From assembly GCA_029964075.1 (NCBI GenBank), contig CM057146.1, positions 7,149,501 to 7,213,500 on the forward strand: a stretch of DNA of 64,000 bases, written 5' to 3'. Position numbers and translations under genes: made by a program. Origin of the DNA: Patiria pectinifera. Taxonomy: Eukaryota > Echinodermata > Asteroidea > Valvatida > Asterinidae. Positions 1-10,664 of the stretch are shown here, in pieces. The notes under the pieces were generated by a model, which was not told where the DNA came from, did no database searches, and saw only the letters and a program-made list of their open reading frames with translations. Each line of letters begins with the position of its first letter. The stretch's first letter is position 1.

Positions 1-184
1 GTGTCATGGATGCCACTAAACCAAACTCATGATTATTGTATGATGTACATGTATATACGTGTACGTGTGCATGTACAACAGACGGGTGAACACAGTCGAG
101 GAATCCATAAGGAAACACAACTTGTATTATAGGCAAGGGCCCTGTATTGAAAACGATTATGTTCAGAAACCAAGTGGCAATCAA

Positions 185-600
185 GCAAATGGCCTAGTGG
201 TTAGGCTCATTGTCCACAGACCCCGGGGTCCGGGGTTCGAGTCCTGTTGGTGTAATTTTTGGTTTTCAATACACGCGCTCTGTCATTTACTTTAAGAGTC
301 TTAATTTCGCGTCGTCAAACACCAACCGACCTTAGCTCAATCAGTTAAGTCACCGGCTGGGACTGTCTGCGAAGTCCAGGTTATGCATCTACTCATAGGT
401 ACGGGGCTCTTTTGCTGTCTCGGCAGCAAGGCATAGGGTGTCGCCTCGTTTCCTCCCTTAACGGTGCTTGGCCCTCCGGGGTTACATGGATGGATAGGGA
501 AGGAGGTGTGGTGGGCCGGGAATCCGAGACCCAGGAAGAGTACTATATGGGAGTCGGTAACCAATCGCGACCCCTGAATGCTTGGTCAACACCACATAAC
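185..600 (+). repeat. tRNA-derived SINE with two tRNA-like halves (copy A)
   Basis: The first half has an A-box-like TGGCCTAGTGGTTAGG near 190 and a B-box-like GGGGTTCGAGTCC near 232-244, the two internal RNA polymerase III promoter boxes of a tRNA. The T-stem does not pair fully, so this is a tRNA-like SINE head and not a tRNA gene. A second, weaker tRNA-like segment follows at about 330-392, with an A-box-like TAGCTCAATCAGTTAAG and a decayed B box. The body ends near a GAATGCTTGGTCAACACC sequence and a T-rich stretch. The same element is found at 15.30-15.72 (-), 20.81-21.11 (+) and 26.27-26.69 (+). Confidence 0.75.
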
Positions 601-993
601 TTTTTGTTTTTCTTTATACCCTTATTTTTTTCCTATAGTCCAGAATTTACAAGGTTAAAAACGCTCTAGTAACAAAATCTTTCAGCATACACATTGATTA
701 TTGGCCCGCATATTATATGTTTAATGTGTGTCATGGATACCACTAAACCAAACTCATGAAAAAATCATGATAAAAAATGTGCCCAGAATTAAAAACATGT
801 GCAAATTAAACTCCTTTTTCAGAGAGTTGCAGACGCCCTAATCTGTAATAAAAGTACATTTTCTCTTTCAAACAAAAGATGCAAATCAAAAACTAGTTAG
901 CCTGGAAGAAAAAGGTATGTAAACAGCACGGGGTGACATCTTAAACGAAAAGGTTTTCAAAGTGTCTGTCCAAAGAAATTTCGAAAGCCGCGT

Positions 994-1036
994 CGGCGGG
1001 CGGGCGGCGGTTGGCGGCGGGCGGCGGGCACTGGGC
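994..1036 (+). repeat. GGGCGGC heptamer array, short copy
   Basis: A short, interrupted run of GGGCGGC units lies just before the GGTTCACCGT...GCGCGTCGTCCCC module, the same place it occupies in every other copy of this unit. Confidence 0.8.
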
Positions 1037-1778
1037 CGGTTCACCGTCCGGCGCGTCGTCCCCAATCCCTGGTTTGTTGTAAGACTGCACGGAGAGGTTT
1101 CGGTTTCGCGCGAGCGACTCGAAGCGGTGTTTCCGAAGGAGCAAACCCCAATCCATGAACAACGTACGCTGTGACAAGTATAACGTCCAATGTGTTCGAA
1201 TTCCTTGGTACTGTAGTGATTTGAAATAATTCTATTACCGAGTGCATTGTTTAACGGTCAGACCTACGCAGGTTTGGTTTGTGGGTCACACGTACAAAAA
1301 GTAGTTCGCCCATAATTCGCCTCGGCGGCGTTGTTTGGCGTTGTTTGCGTTGTTGTTAGGATAATTATAGACAAAGTTGGTTCGTTGCTGTCGTGATTCG
1401 AAAGAATTGTATTTGATTACATAATTTATACAGTTTGCAATGACGATCAGTAGTTGGGTGATTTCTTTAATTTGATTGAGGGCGCTATTCAAGTTTAATG
1501 GTCAAGCCTACGCGCACTTTTGTTGAAAGCACGTGTATCATATTAGGATTAAAGATAGGAACCGCTGCATTTCTTTGATTCTCATTTCTTACCGACCCTA
1601 ATTTTAGGCTCCCGACCAGAAAAAAACCTCGAACCTCTAGAACAAAAGTACATTTTCTCTTTGAAACAAAAGATGCAAATCAAAAACTAGAAGAAAAAGG
1701 TACATAAACAGCACGGGGTGTCATCTTTACGAAAATGTCTTCAAATTGTCTGTCCAAAGAAATTTTGAAAGCCGCACC

Positions 1779-1847
1779 GGCGGGCGGCGGGCGGCGGGCG
1801 GCGGGCGGCGGGCGGCGGGCGGCGGGCGGCGGGCGGCGGGCGGCGGG
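1779..1847 (+). repeat. (GGGCGGC)n heptamer array, about ten units
   Basis: Uninterrupted 7-bp units give regularly spaced GGG runs on the + strand. Four or more such runs with 4-base loops fit the G-quadruplex consensus. The inverted counterpart in copy C (13873-14015) is twice as long, so the array length varies between copies. Confidence 0.9.
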
Positions 1848-4200
1848 ACGGTTCACCGCACGGCGCGTCGTCCACAAGCCCTGGTTTGTTTTGTTAGACT
1901 GCACGGAGAGGTTTCGGTTTCGCGCGAGCGACTCGAAGCGTTAATTGTTTCCAAAGGATGAACCCCAAATGCATGAACAATGTGCGCTGTAAAAAGTGTA
2001 ACGTCCAATGTGTTCGAATTCCTTGGTACTGTAGTGATTTGAAATAATTCTATTACCGAGTGCATTGTTCAATGAATATTATTTGTGGTGATCCTCTCGA
2101 TTGAAGGCACTATTTAAGTTTAACGGTCAGACCTACGCAGGTTTGGTTTGTGGGTTAAACGTACAAAAAGTAGTTCGCCCATAATTCGCCTCGGCGGCGT
2201 TGTTTGCCGAAAGAGCTCCTGTTTATTACGCATGTTCATATTAGGATGATTATAGACAAAGAGGGTTCGTTGCTGTCGTGATTCGAAAGAATTGTATTTG
2301 ATTACATAATTTGTACAGTGTGCAATGACGATCAGTAGTTGTGTGATTACTTTAAGTTGATTGAGGGCGCTATTCAAGTTTAATGGTCAAGCCTACGCGC
2401 ACTTTGTTTCGGGAGTTAAAGGTACGAAAAGTAGTTCTCGCGTAATTTGCTGTTTTGGTATCGCAGTTCGCCAAAGCGCTACAGCTCTTGTTGAAATCAC
2501 GTGCAAGGATTAAAGATAGGAACTGCTGCATTTCTTCGATTCTCATTTCTAACCTACCCTAATTTTAAGCTCCCGACAAGACAAAAACCCTTAGAACCTC
2601 TAGAACACTATTCACCGTAATGTAACAAATGGGGATAATAGATTCAGGAAATCAGGCTCTGTGATATTTGAAGTGATTGAAAATGAATAACGATTTACGC
2701 GAAGTATACGGTATAACAGCAACCAGAGGAATGCCAGAGAGGATGCCTGTTGTTCGGGTGCAGACCTGCACATCGACTCCCCGATAGACCACAGTGATAA
2801 TAACGCATAATTATTTCCAAAAACTAGTTTAAAAATACTCTCAACTCTCAAAGGTGTTTGACGCTCCCATCAAATCAAGGCTTATTCATAAATCTTTTAT
2901 TTTCTGTTCCATTTTTGTTCAATTATTCGGTGACTTATGGGAGGCAATTACATTGAATGATTTCACCCAAAACGTTGTCCCGTAGCCCATCGCCATTTTG
3001 AAAAATGATGCCTGCGCATTTTTAGCTTCCAATTTCATGCAAATTACACAGACATACGAGCTCACACTCCTGTGTACGGCTTATACCCATCTTTTTTTTT
3101 TAAACATCAGGGTCAAGGCCCAGATTGGCACTCTAATAGCAAAGAATATAAGCATACAAATTGTGATTTGGCCCGCATATTATATATTGAATGTGTATCA
3201 TGCATGCCACTAAACCAAACTCCTGATAAAATCATGATAAAGATATGCCCCGCAGAAAAAAAATTGCAAAATGAAACTCTTTCTTTTTCAGAGGGTTTCA
3301 GACGCCCTAAATTTTAATAGAAGTGCATTTTCTCTTTAAAACAAAAGATGCAAATCGAAATTGGAAGAATAAGGTATGTAAACAGCACGGGGTGTCATGA
3401 TCTTTACAAACAGGTCTTCAACGTGTTAAACTGACCGGCGGGCGGCGGGACGGTTCACCGTACGGTGCGTCGTCCCCAAGCCCTGGTTTGTTGTAAGACT
3501 GCACAGAGAGGTTTCGGTTTCGCGCGAGCGACTCGAAGCGTTAATTGTTTCCAAAGGATCAAACCCCAAATGCATGAACAATGTGCGCTGTCAAAAGTGT
3601 AACGCCCAATGTGAGGCGTGTTCGAATTCCTTGGTACTGCTACCGAGTGCATTGTCCTGTGAATATATTATTTGTGGCGATGCTCTCAATTGAGGGCACT
3701 ATTTAAGTTTAACGGTCAAGCCAACGCGTATTTTGTTTTGGGAGTTAAACGTACGAAAAATAGTTCGCACATAATTTGCTGTTTTGGTAACGTATAGTTC
3801 GCCAAAACAGCTCTTGTTAATTGCGTGTGTTTTATATTAGGATTAAAGATAGGAACCGCTGCATTTCTTTGATTCTCATTCAATTTTGATGACGTCATCA
3901 TGTTTCACAGGTCACCGTACAAATAGTTATCATATCTTCCCCTCTCTACTTTGTATCTATTCAAAAACCATTACGCCATTCACATTTGAAAGAAAAACTT
4001 TTTGGAAAAAATGAGCTAATTATCAAAATAATTTTTCATCGAAACCGTTTGAAACCAAAAGTGGGATGTTGACGTCTGTGCCCATTGACTGCTCGTGGAG
4101 AATGATATCGTCTCAATAATTGTGTGGTTCATGCATTGTAAAGAAACAACGCATGAATGATGCAAACTACGTGATTTGTTTTTAGAGTTACTATAGTCAA

Positions 4201-4873
4201 TAACATACATGTATGTAATTTATTACCATGATATTTTTGTATTCACTGGAGTAAGCCACATATCTTTTTAGTACTTTTTCTATCTCGGTCTTTGTCTTAT
4301 TGACACCCTGGAGCTATACAGCCTGTGCACAAACCCATTGACGAAAAACCACTGATTTACTAAACTATGATAACAATTTGAGCTTTTAACTCATTCCAAA
4401 TTTTTACATCAAGAAAAATACATCATTTTTTTTATCCACGCTCACTCTAATACCTTTTTTGGTTTGTGAACTTAAATTTAGACCTATAAACAAAAAAGAA
4501 AATGTCAAAGCCGAAACATTTTTTGTTGCTTTTTTTCGGAAAAATGATTATAATTTCCGTTTAATATACAGATCAGTTTCGTGTGTCTAGTAGAGATGAC
4601 AGAAATCTTTAACCGAGGGCCGCATCGTGAGTGAGCACACGAACAGGTACAATGACGGGGATCATCTGTGATTCTCTAAATTAAGCTAAAAATCCTTCGA
4701 CTCGGTTCCTTCTATAATGCTTCCGAGTCGAAAAAGGGTGTAATTGAGAGAGAAGTCTGATATTAATTGTTTGAGCATTGACGGCAAGTGATGTGAATTG
4801 TGATTCATTGCAGTCTGAGACAATAATTATTGTCCGACCACTGACGGCAAGTGATCTTTCAGTTGAAATTTTT
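4201..4873. other. 3' flank of lectin gene 1; palindrome arm
   Basis: No gene is seen here. From about 4290 the sequence is an inverted copy of 50.23-50.48 kb, which is the 3' flank of the mirror lectin gene. It is AT-rich, and shared landmarks include TTTTAACTCATTCCA and the TTTAGACCTA stretch. Confidence 0.7.
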
Positions 4874-5614
4874 CTACAGTTCAAAATAGTAACAGTTGTT
4901 GGTTGCCTTATAGTCGGTGACATCAGCCACAAGACGAGTGACGTCATTGAGTTGACACATCTTTTCTCTTTCAGTGTTGCTCTGCCAGAGATTAAAGGAG
5001 CGGCATCGGGGATCGGCTAGGCACGCCCAGCCACAGGCAAGCACGCCAGCTTCCGTCCGATTCTTGATGTCGTGATGGAGGAGGCATAGCTGGGTTACCC
5101 GCCCATCAGGACCGGTGAAGGTGTGGTAGGCTGGCATCGCAGAGACCGTCATCTCACAGGCTGCAGGTTTGCGGTTGCTGCTACCGCAAGGAACACTGTC
5201 GGCCCAAGAGCCCCCACCATCGTACGCAGTCATCCGGGCGCAGTTACGCTGGTTGTCGTTGTGCGGATTTTGCCCATTCCAACTGCTGAAAGTCATAGGT
5301 TGACCCCCGCACAGCCAGGTACCCTCTTTGGCCGCATCCGTACAGCCTATCCACATACCGTCAGTCTGTGGCCCCACTGACTTCCAGATGAAGTCGTTTT
5401 CTTCCCGCGAGTTGGGCACGGCCAGACTGCTTCCCGGCCGGTTACAAGCCTCCGAGGCCTCAAACCAATTCATCTTGTCCGGTAGTAAGATGTAGAAAGA
5501 TTGCTGCCATTTCAGCCAGCCAGGCGGACATGAGGCGAAGAGGGCCTGGCAGCTTGGTAAATTGATGAAGACCGAGACAAGCATCAGAACAAACCTTGCT
5601 GTCCACCAAGCCAT
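4874..5614 (-). CDS. Secreted C-type lectin/PAN-apple protein 1 (left outer copy)
   Basis: A single-exon gene for a 246-residue secreted protein. The frame is open further upstream from a TTG, but the first ATG is at 5614 and is followed directly by a hydrophobic signal peptide (MAWWTARFVLMLVSVF...). Residues of about 27-155 form a C-type lectin-like domain, with CPPGWLKW, FEASEAC, MWIGCTDAA, WLCGGQP, QRNCARM and a final AACEM. Residues of about 165-246 form a PAN/apple-like domain with the pattern CGWACLADPRCRSFNLW...CQLND. The usual calcium/sugar motifs EPN or QPD and WND are not present, so carbohydrate binding cannot be assumed. One of the conserved N-terminal cysteines is replaced (QQSFYI where the paralogues have QQSCYI), leaving its partner unpaired. 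The closest relative is the mirror gene at 49202-49939, about 86% identical by eye. A role in innate recognition is family-based inference. Confidence 0.88.
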   Translation of the reverse strand: MAWWTARFVLMLVSVFINLPSCQALFASCPPGWLKWQQSFYILLPDKMNWFEASEACNRPGSSLAVPNSREENDFIWKSVGPQTDGMWIGCTDAAKEGTWLCGGQPMTFSSWNGQNPHNDNQRNCARMTAYDGGGSWADSVPCGSSNRKPAACEMTVSAMPAYHTFTGPDGRVTQLCLLHHDIKNRTEAGVLACGWACLADPRCRSFNLWQSNTEREKMCQLNDVTRLVADVTDYKATNNCYYFEL

Positions 5615-5653
5615 CGTACCGTTGAATGCTGCCAACTATACGTGTGTATGATC

Positions 5654-5661
5654 TTTTTATA
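5654..5661 (-). promoter_or_regulatory. TATA box of lectin gene 1
   Basis: TATAAAAA on the minus strand ends 40 bases before the ATG. Initiation about 30 bases downstream would leave a very short 5' leader. The mirror position at 49155-49162 reads TATCATAA, so the box is disturbed in the right-arm gene. Confidence 0.5.
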
Positions 5662-6417
5662 CTCACTGCAATTTTAAATCGTGTACGTAGTTTAAGGACG
5701 CATTTAAACTGCAATAAATTATTCATCTCAAGTACTGCTAATTATCACCATGGCGCCTGTATCGTTGGTAGAAGCGAAACCATGGTGACGAAATGTAATA
5801 CTGAAAGCACGAAATTATCATGACGGTGACAACAGCGCTTGACTGGTAAGTGAAAAAAACGCTTCAATTATCTTGCTTTAACAATTAGTCCATTACCACG
5901 ACAATAATAGCTTTGTTGAGCGTACTGCCTCCAAGGTCGGAGAGTTTATTGATGTGGAACATATGAAATAATGGAAGTCGGGCGCACAGTTTCCATGGTG
6001 AAACGTCAATAAGTAAACGATTTTACGGTTGGCCTAGAGTGTATGCTTTTTATGAGTTTATGATGTGGTTGAGAAAACAACCGGCAAGACTCAACGCTCC
6101 TACATGTACGCTTTAAGTTGTTTGTCTTCAGGAGAATGCTGGGCTTTTACAGAGGAAAGGGTTTTAATACTATATCCAGGTTGTTCACCAGTCTTGTGCC
6201 ATGTTCCCTATAGGTAACATGCAGAGTGCTATACACGCCGAGGTTACTTGATCTGTGAGGTCACTGTCAGTGGAATTTTGGGACCTGAGTAAAAAAAAAA
6301 AATACACGTACGTGTATGTATTGCTTCAGTCCTCGAAATCCTCTTCAGTCCAGAGAATCCCAACTTCTTAATCACAGCAATGACTCTCAGACGAAGAGGC
6401 TTTCTTCTGGTAAATTT
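5662..6417. other. Upstream region of lectin 1; palindrome arm with empty MITE site
   Basis: Inverted match to 46.37-47.75 kb and 48.90-49.15 kb, for example GAGAATGCTGGGCTTTTACAG near 6130 against the right-arm sequence near 47.45 kb. The arm is continuous at 6258-6261 (AGGT), where the right arm carries an 858-bp insertion. No coding sequence is seen. Confidence 0.75.
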
Positions 6418-6625
6418 TCGGCCGGTTAAGCCTCCGATGCCTCAAACCAATTCATCTTATCCGGCAGTAAGATGTAACAAGATTGCTGCCATTTCAGCCA
6501 GCCAGGCGGGCAGGAGGCGTAGAGGGCCTGACAGACTGGTAAACTTATGAAGATCAAGACAAGCATCGGAGAACTTGCTATGATAAACCATGCCGTGCTT
6601 GGTATATTGATGAAGATCAAGACAA
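6418..6625 (-). pseudogene. Lectin gene fragment (5' part only)
   Basis: This piece codes for a signal-peptide-like segment and the start of a C-type lectin domain (QALYASCPPGWLKWQQ, then MNWFEASEA). It then hits a stop created by the loss of two bases in the codons that read GCTTGTAACCGG in the intact genes. The rest of the lectin domain and the whole PAN domain are missing. The signal-peptide region holds a tandem duplication of about 60 bases, with ATGAAGATCAAGACAA at both about 6546 and 6611. It lies just upstream of lectin gene 1 on the same strand, in a segment (6.4-7.1 kb) without a counterpart in the right arm, so it is a local extra copy. Confidence 0.85.
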
Positions 6626-7099
6626 CTAAAACCTAAATGTCTGAACACTATCCACTCCACATGTTATCTACATTGTAGAATATGACAACCTTTTAACAAA
6701 GAATACATTTTGCAGTTGCCATTTCATTCTGCAGTTCTTGAACTTGCGTCAACAAAGACGTACTCGGCAACAAACACGTTGTTGCTATGATGTCTTATTT
6801 CGGATCTCCAAAAGGAGACAGGCGCGGCGTTATGAATTGTACTCATTTTATCTGTGCAATTATTTTCAATTAACAATAAATTTGTTGAAACTCTTGACAA
6901 TGTATAGTTTTACAATACATGAGAACTATGAAAGATACACGGTGAACATTTAAACTACAAGAACTCAATTTTGATAGCACACATCCAAACATTTTAGTAA
7001 CTGCAACATAGTTGTGCAATAATTAGTGTTCACTTAGAAACTTGTGCAGTCCTCACTAGCAAAATCGGAGACATTTATGCATGAGTGCAGTGTTGCGAC
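6626..7099. other. AT-rich spacer, no gene seen
   Basis: Only short meaningless frames are present. The edge at 7083-7098 (GAGTGCAGTGTTGCGA) is shared with 45.275-45.292 kb in inverted orientation and marks the target site of the retrotransposon that follows. Confidence 0.6.
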
Positions 7100-9005
7100 T
7101 TTTTTTTTTAATTGGTTTATTTCATAAAGCATATTGCAGCAAAATGCTGAATTACATGACATTTACAGTGTTCATAAAAAAGACAGCTAACACAAAAAAA
7201 ATAATTAAAAAACCCCAAAAACTGGATATTACATTTACATTGGATAATAAGAGGTTTTAAATAGAAGATAAAACATTTAGTTATATAAAGATACAGTACA
7301 ACAGACAAATTGATTAACGATTGACGATGGTGGGGCATTAATTGCACTATTTCTTGTTCAACAACTCAGTCATGTAAGGCAGGGGGCTAGTTCTGAATCT
7401 GTTGGTGCTGCACCTATATGGTTTGTATTTAGTTTGGGTTCTGAGGGTCATTGATGATTTGTACTCAGAGGGAGGGAACCACTCAGAGAACTGCGGAGAT
7501 GTACATGCTTTTGCGGCAAAGTCTCTGCAGATTTGCTGTCGCCTTACATGAAGAGGCTCAAGTTCTAGTTTCATCAAGGAATCTGGGTAGGATGTGAACT
7601 GTGTGCCTAGAATGCATTTACAGACACGCTTTTGAATCATCTCAATTTGGTTACTTTGTCTCTGAGTGAGACCCGCATGCCATAATGGAACAGCATACTC
7701 TAGTACCAGTCTGATATAACTTTTGTACACACTCAGAAGTTCACAGTCATTGAACCCTGCACCTTTCAATTTACTCAACATGAACATTTTTCGGTTTGCT
7801 TTAGTGTGGATACTTTCTACTTGGGAATCCCATTTTAAATCATCCTGGATCATAACACCAAGCAGTTTGACTTTACTGACAACCTCAAGGCGTTGATCTG
7901 AAATTCTTAGGTCAACATCTGGAATTTCTTTTTTGCCAAAGTACAACACATGTATACTTGTATTGCCTGGCATTTGGCAGGATTTAGTTTTAGTTTGTTT
8001 TGAACTGACCATTCCTGCAAGGTATTTAAATGCTCTTGCATGTCACTGACATTATCAACTGTTCTATTTTCACCAATAGTCAGGTCGTCAACATATTTCC
8101 ACACTGACGGTTTGCTTTCATCATTCAGAGATAGGTTTAGTGCATCATTTATCATACCTAGGAATGAAACAGGTCCAATGATGGTACCCTGTGGCACTCC
8201 CCCAGTTAAACCGATCCAGTCAGAGTATACGTTTTTGTATTTACTCTTTGTCTCCTGTTGGTAAGGAACTCACTCACCCACTGCACAAGACAGGGAGATA
8301 CACCTAGCATCAAGAATTTCCTGATAACAATGTTGTGATCAATTAAATCAAAGGCTTTTGAGAAATCAGTGAGTACACAGGTACTAATGTTCCCAGATTT
8401 TTCAGCTGCAGAAATGGAGTAATGATAAATATCAATGAGACAGTGTGTTGTTGATTTGCCCCTCTGATTACCATATTGTCTATGATCAATATTAGGCTGA
8501 ATTTCATCATTTATCCATTTGCAAATTCTGCCTTCTGCTACTTTGGCCAGACAAGAGGTCAGCGATATTGGTCGCAGCTTGTCAAGGACAGGTGGGTTTT
8601 GTTTGGGAATGGGAATGACATTCGCCTCCTTCCATTGTGTAGGTACCTTACTCTGACTAATAGAGGCTTTGACAATATCTGTTACTGGCCTACTGCATTC
8701 GTATGCAAATTCCTTCAGCAGCTTAGGTGGAACATCATCCGGTCCCCTAGCTTTTGTTGCAGAGATTCTTTTCAAATCATGATAAATTTCCCATGGTTGG
8801 ACACAGGGTGGTGGGTCAGGGCTAGGAAGATATGCAGGCATGGCATCCAAACTCAATGGTTGATGAGAATTAGAAAAACTAGCCAAGTGAGAATTAATTA
8901 CATTGGCAATTCTGGCATGGTCAGAGGGAGCCACATCCTGTACATGAATTGTAGGCTCCACTTTTTTGTGCATAGTGTGCATATAGATACTTAGTCTTAT
9001 AGACT
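7100..9005 (-). mobile_element. 5'-truncated non-LTR (LINE) retrotransposon
   Basis: The element runs on the minus strand. Its 3' end is marked by a poly-A tail, seen as a T run at 7100-7109. It contains reverse transcriptase sequence but no endonuclease, so it is 5'-truncated, as is usual for target-primed insertion. The empty site can be read in the right arm near 45.27 kb, where the sequences flanking the element here lie next to each other. The 5' side has an 18-bp direct repeat (TAGTGTGCATATAGATAC at 8973-8990 and 9006-9023), which suggests a rearranged 5' junction and not a clean target duplication. The reverse transcriptase looks like the Jockey/CR1/L2 group; the clade is not certain. 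Confidence 0.85.
7347..8970 (-). pseudogene. Reverse transcriptase, two frameshifts
   Basis: Three overlapping frames together give one reverse transcriptase. The first (to about 8230) has KARGPDDVPPKLLKE, RPISLTSCLAKVAE, QRGKSTTHCL and motif A DFSKAFDLIDH with the first catalytic aspartate. The second (to about 7980) has motif B PQGTIIGP and motif C YVDD with the two further catalytic aspartates. The third has the C-terminal thumb region (LLGVMIQDDLKWD, then a region of basic and Cys-containing sequence) up to the stop at 7347. The shifts lie at about 8230-8245 and about 7980. The element is therefore dead. No endonuclease or gag-like ORF1 remains. Confidence 0.88.
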
Positions 9006-9665
9006 TAGTGTGCATATAGATACGGCTCAGCCCTGTGCGTGTGGTATAGCGCCCTCTGCAGCCATTCAGAGGAATTTTACTCAGCATGTAACCTTTGGAA
9101 TACAATTATGATGTTTAAAGCATTTAAAGTGAGTAGTACTTGCGAAAAATCAAGTCGGTTTACGTGTAACATAAAAGAATACTAAAAATATATATATATG
9201 GCGCCAAATTAATTGAATGCTCCTAGCCTATAGGCGCTTTACATAAGTATTAAGACAAAGAATCCGTTCTTAGCTACTTGTGGTACATACGAATAGTTGA
9301 ATTTAAAATCAATCCTCTAAAGATAATCATTAAATCCATACGAGTCGTGTAAGTTTAAAATGCAAAGATGCAATAAAAACTATATCATACCATATACCAC
9401 AAACATCAACACTGTACATCATCATGCATGTAAATATTCAGCCTTTAGAATGGTTAAATATACTCAATATTACTTAGCATACATTAACAATGCAAACGTT
9501 ACACACAATTCTATACAATATTGCTTGAGCATTGTAACAAATTACATCGATCATATTGCAACATAACAACTAATTGTTGTCCTTACTCAGCCTTCTGAAG
9601 TGCTCTATTTGTCAAGATTATGATTGTTACAGATCTCACTCAGTTTCGCAATTCTTGACACAAAA
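9006..9665. repeat. Palindrome arm segment, AT-rich, mirror of 44.63-45.29 kb
   Basis: Inverted match to the sequence directly 3' of the GPCR gene. Shared landmarks are AATTGTTGTCCTTACTCAGCC near 9570 and AGATCTCACTCAGTTTCGCAAT near 9632 (mirror at 44.65 kb). No coding potential is seen. Confidence 0.8.
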
Positions 9666-10270
9666 AATCTGAAAAGTTTGAGTCACAGCTCTTTTCATCT
9701 AAAAAAAAAAATAATAATTCTTGGTCCGGGAGTTTTGCCGATCGAATACAGTCGGACCTCTTTGGTCATGCAATCATTAAACAGAATGAACTTAGAATTT
9801 GAAGATGAAGTATGTCCTATATGCCGAGCGAACGGTCATTGATACGAAAAGAATTGAAAGCGTTGTTCGTGCATTGCCAATTTCTTTTTATTTTCATGTC
9901 AAAATGCTTGCTTTTTCTTGTGCTCGTCGTGGATTTTTGGTTCCGAGAAAACAACCCAAAGAACTCCACTTTTCGGTCGGTGCACTCTAAAACGTCAGTG
10001 TTCAGATATAATCTGGAATCCGGATAGGATACTATGACTCCGTGCTCCAAAAAAGAGGGCGTGTTTTTACCCCTTTTGAGAGCCCAGTTAACAGGACACA
10101 CACTCAGTCTCGGATCCAAAAACAAAATTTCAATAAAAAAAATCATGAAAAAAATGAGAACCCCCCCCCCCCGCTCTGACACCCACATTTGTTTTACTGG
10201 TAATAAAGTCCGCCTTTGCACAAAATACGGACAGAGCCAGCTTGGTAGGGGGTATATGTACACTATTCTG
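9666..10270. other. Palindrome arm segment, mirror of 33.93-34.43 kb
   Basis: Inverted match to the region upstream of the GPCR gene, for example CGGGAGTTTTGCCGATCGAA near 9727 against 34.345 kb. Next to it, at about 9665, lies the junction where the whole 10-kb GPCR locus is absent from this arm. No gene is seen. Confidence 0.75.
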
Positions 10271-10615
10271 TGATATATCGTTCTCGTCGGATTTCAACAG
10301 CGCCCCCATTGAAAGTATGGTACGAGAGTGAGGAGGAACACTATTATTTTAAAAAGCCAGTTTTTTTATATGAGAGGGGCACAATTTTAATGTTGCGAGC
10401 AGGTCACTAATAAAAGTGCGCTTTCGAGGAGCAGTTTTCCACCTCGAGAAGTTATCGCGAGATGCACTAATTTTTTGTTAGCCAATTTTCAATCTCGAGA
10501 GAGGCACAATTTTGTTATTGCGAGAGGGGTATTTGTGCTTTCGAGGGGTAGTTTTCCATCTCGAGAAGTTCCCCCCCCCCCGGTTCCGCCGCCCCTGTTG
10601 CAACTAATCAGGAAC
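10271..10615. repeat. Dispersed CTCGAGA-rich repeat with poly-C tract
   Basis: Three related modules containing CTCGAGAAG or CTCGAGAG and AGTTTTCCA occur at about 10430, 10490 and 10560, and a C run sits at 10570-10580. The segment has no counterpart in the right arm, where other sequence (32.66-33.9 kb) lies instead. It looks like an insertion into the left arm; the family is not recognised. Confidence 0.5.
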
Positions 10616-10664
10616 ACATAATTTTCCACGACAGATCTGCCATGAAAACAACACTGTTTAAGTC

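Larger units (their letters stand above)
1..4200 (+). repeat. Copy A of the complex repeat unit (non-coding)
   Basis: This block is a direct copy of 26.08-30.57 kb (copy B) and an inverted copy of about 13.0-15.9 kb (copy C). The order of modules is a start near GTGTCATGGATGCCACTAAA, a GTACATGTATATACGTG stretch, a tRNA-derived SINE, a module with GGCCCGCATATTATA, GGGCGGC heptamer arrays (994-1036, 1779-1847, about 3437-3452), modules containing TTTCGGTTTCGCGCGAGCG, and a tail with GATGACGTCATCATG near 3890. Several modules occur two or three times inside the block, so the unit itself is tandemly duplicated. All open frames in it are short and none resembles a protein family; the Arg/Pro/Ala-rich frames come from the heptamer. 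Confidence 0.85.

Noticed and set aside
185..260. A genuine tRNA gene
   Set aside because: The A and B boxes are good, but the T-stem and acceptor stem do not pair, no clear anticodon loop forms, and the same sequence recurs as part of a longer SINE.
3120..3320. Coding exons in the short frames of the repeat copies
   Set aside because: Corresponding frames in the other copies are broken by indels without respect to codons, as expected for non-coding DNA.
5615..5635. Seven extra N-terminal residues of lectin 1 (and of its mirror at 49181-49201)
   Set aside because: They start from TTG; a eukaryotic gene would use the ATG seven codons further on, which leads straight into the signal peptide.
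8476..8994. 172-codon open frame on the + strand over the LINE
   Set aside because: It is the antisense shadow of the reverse transcriptase on the minus strand.
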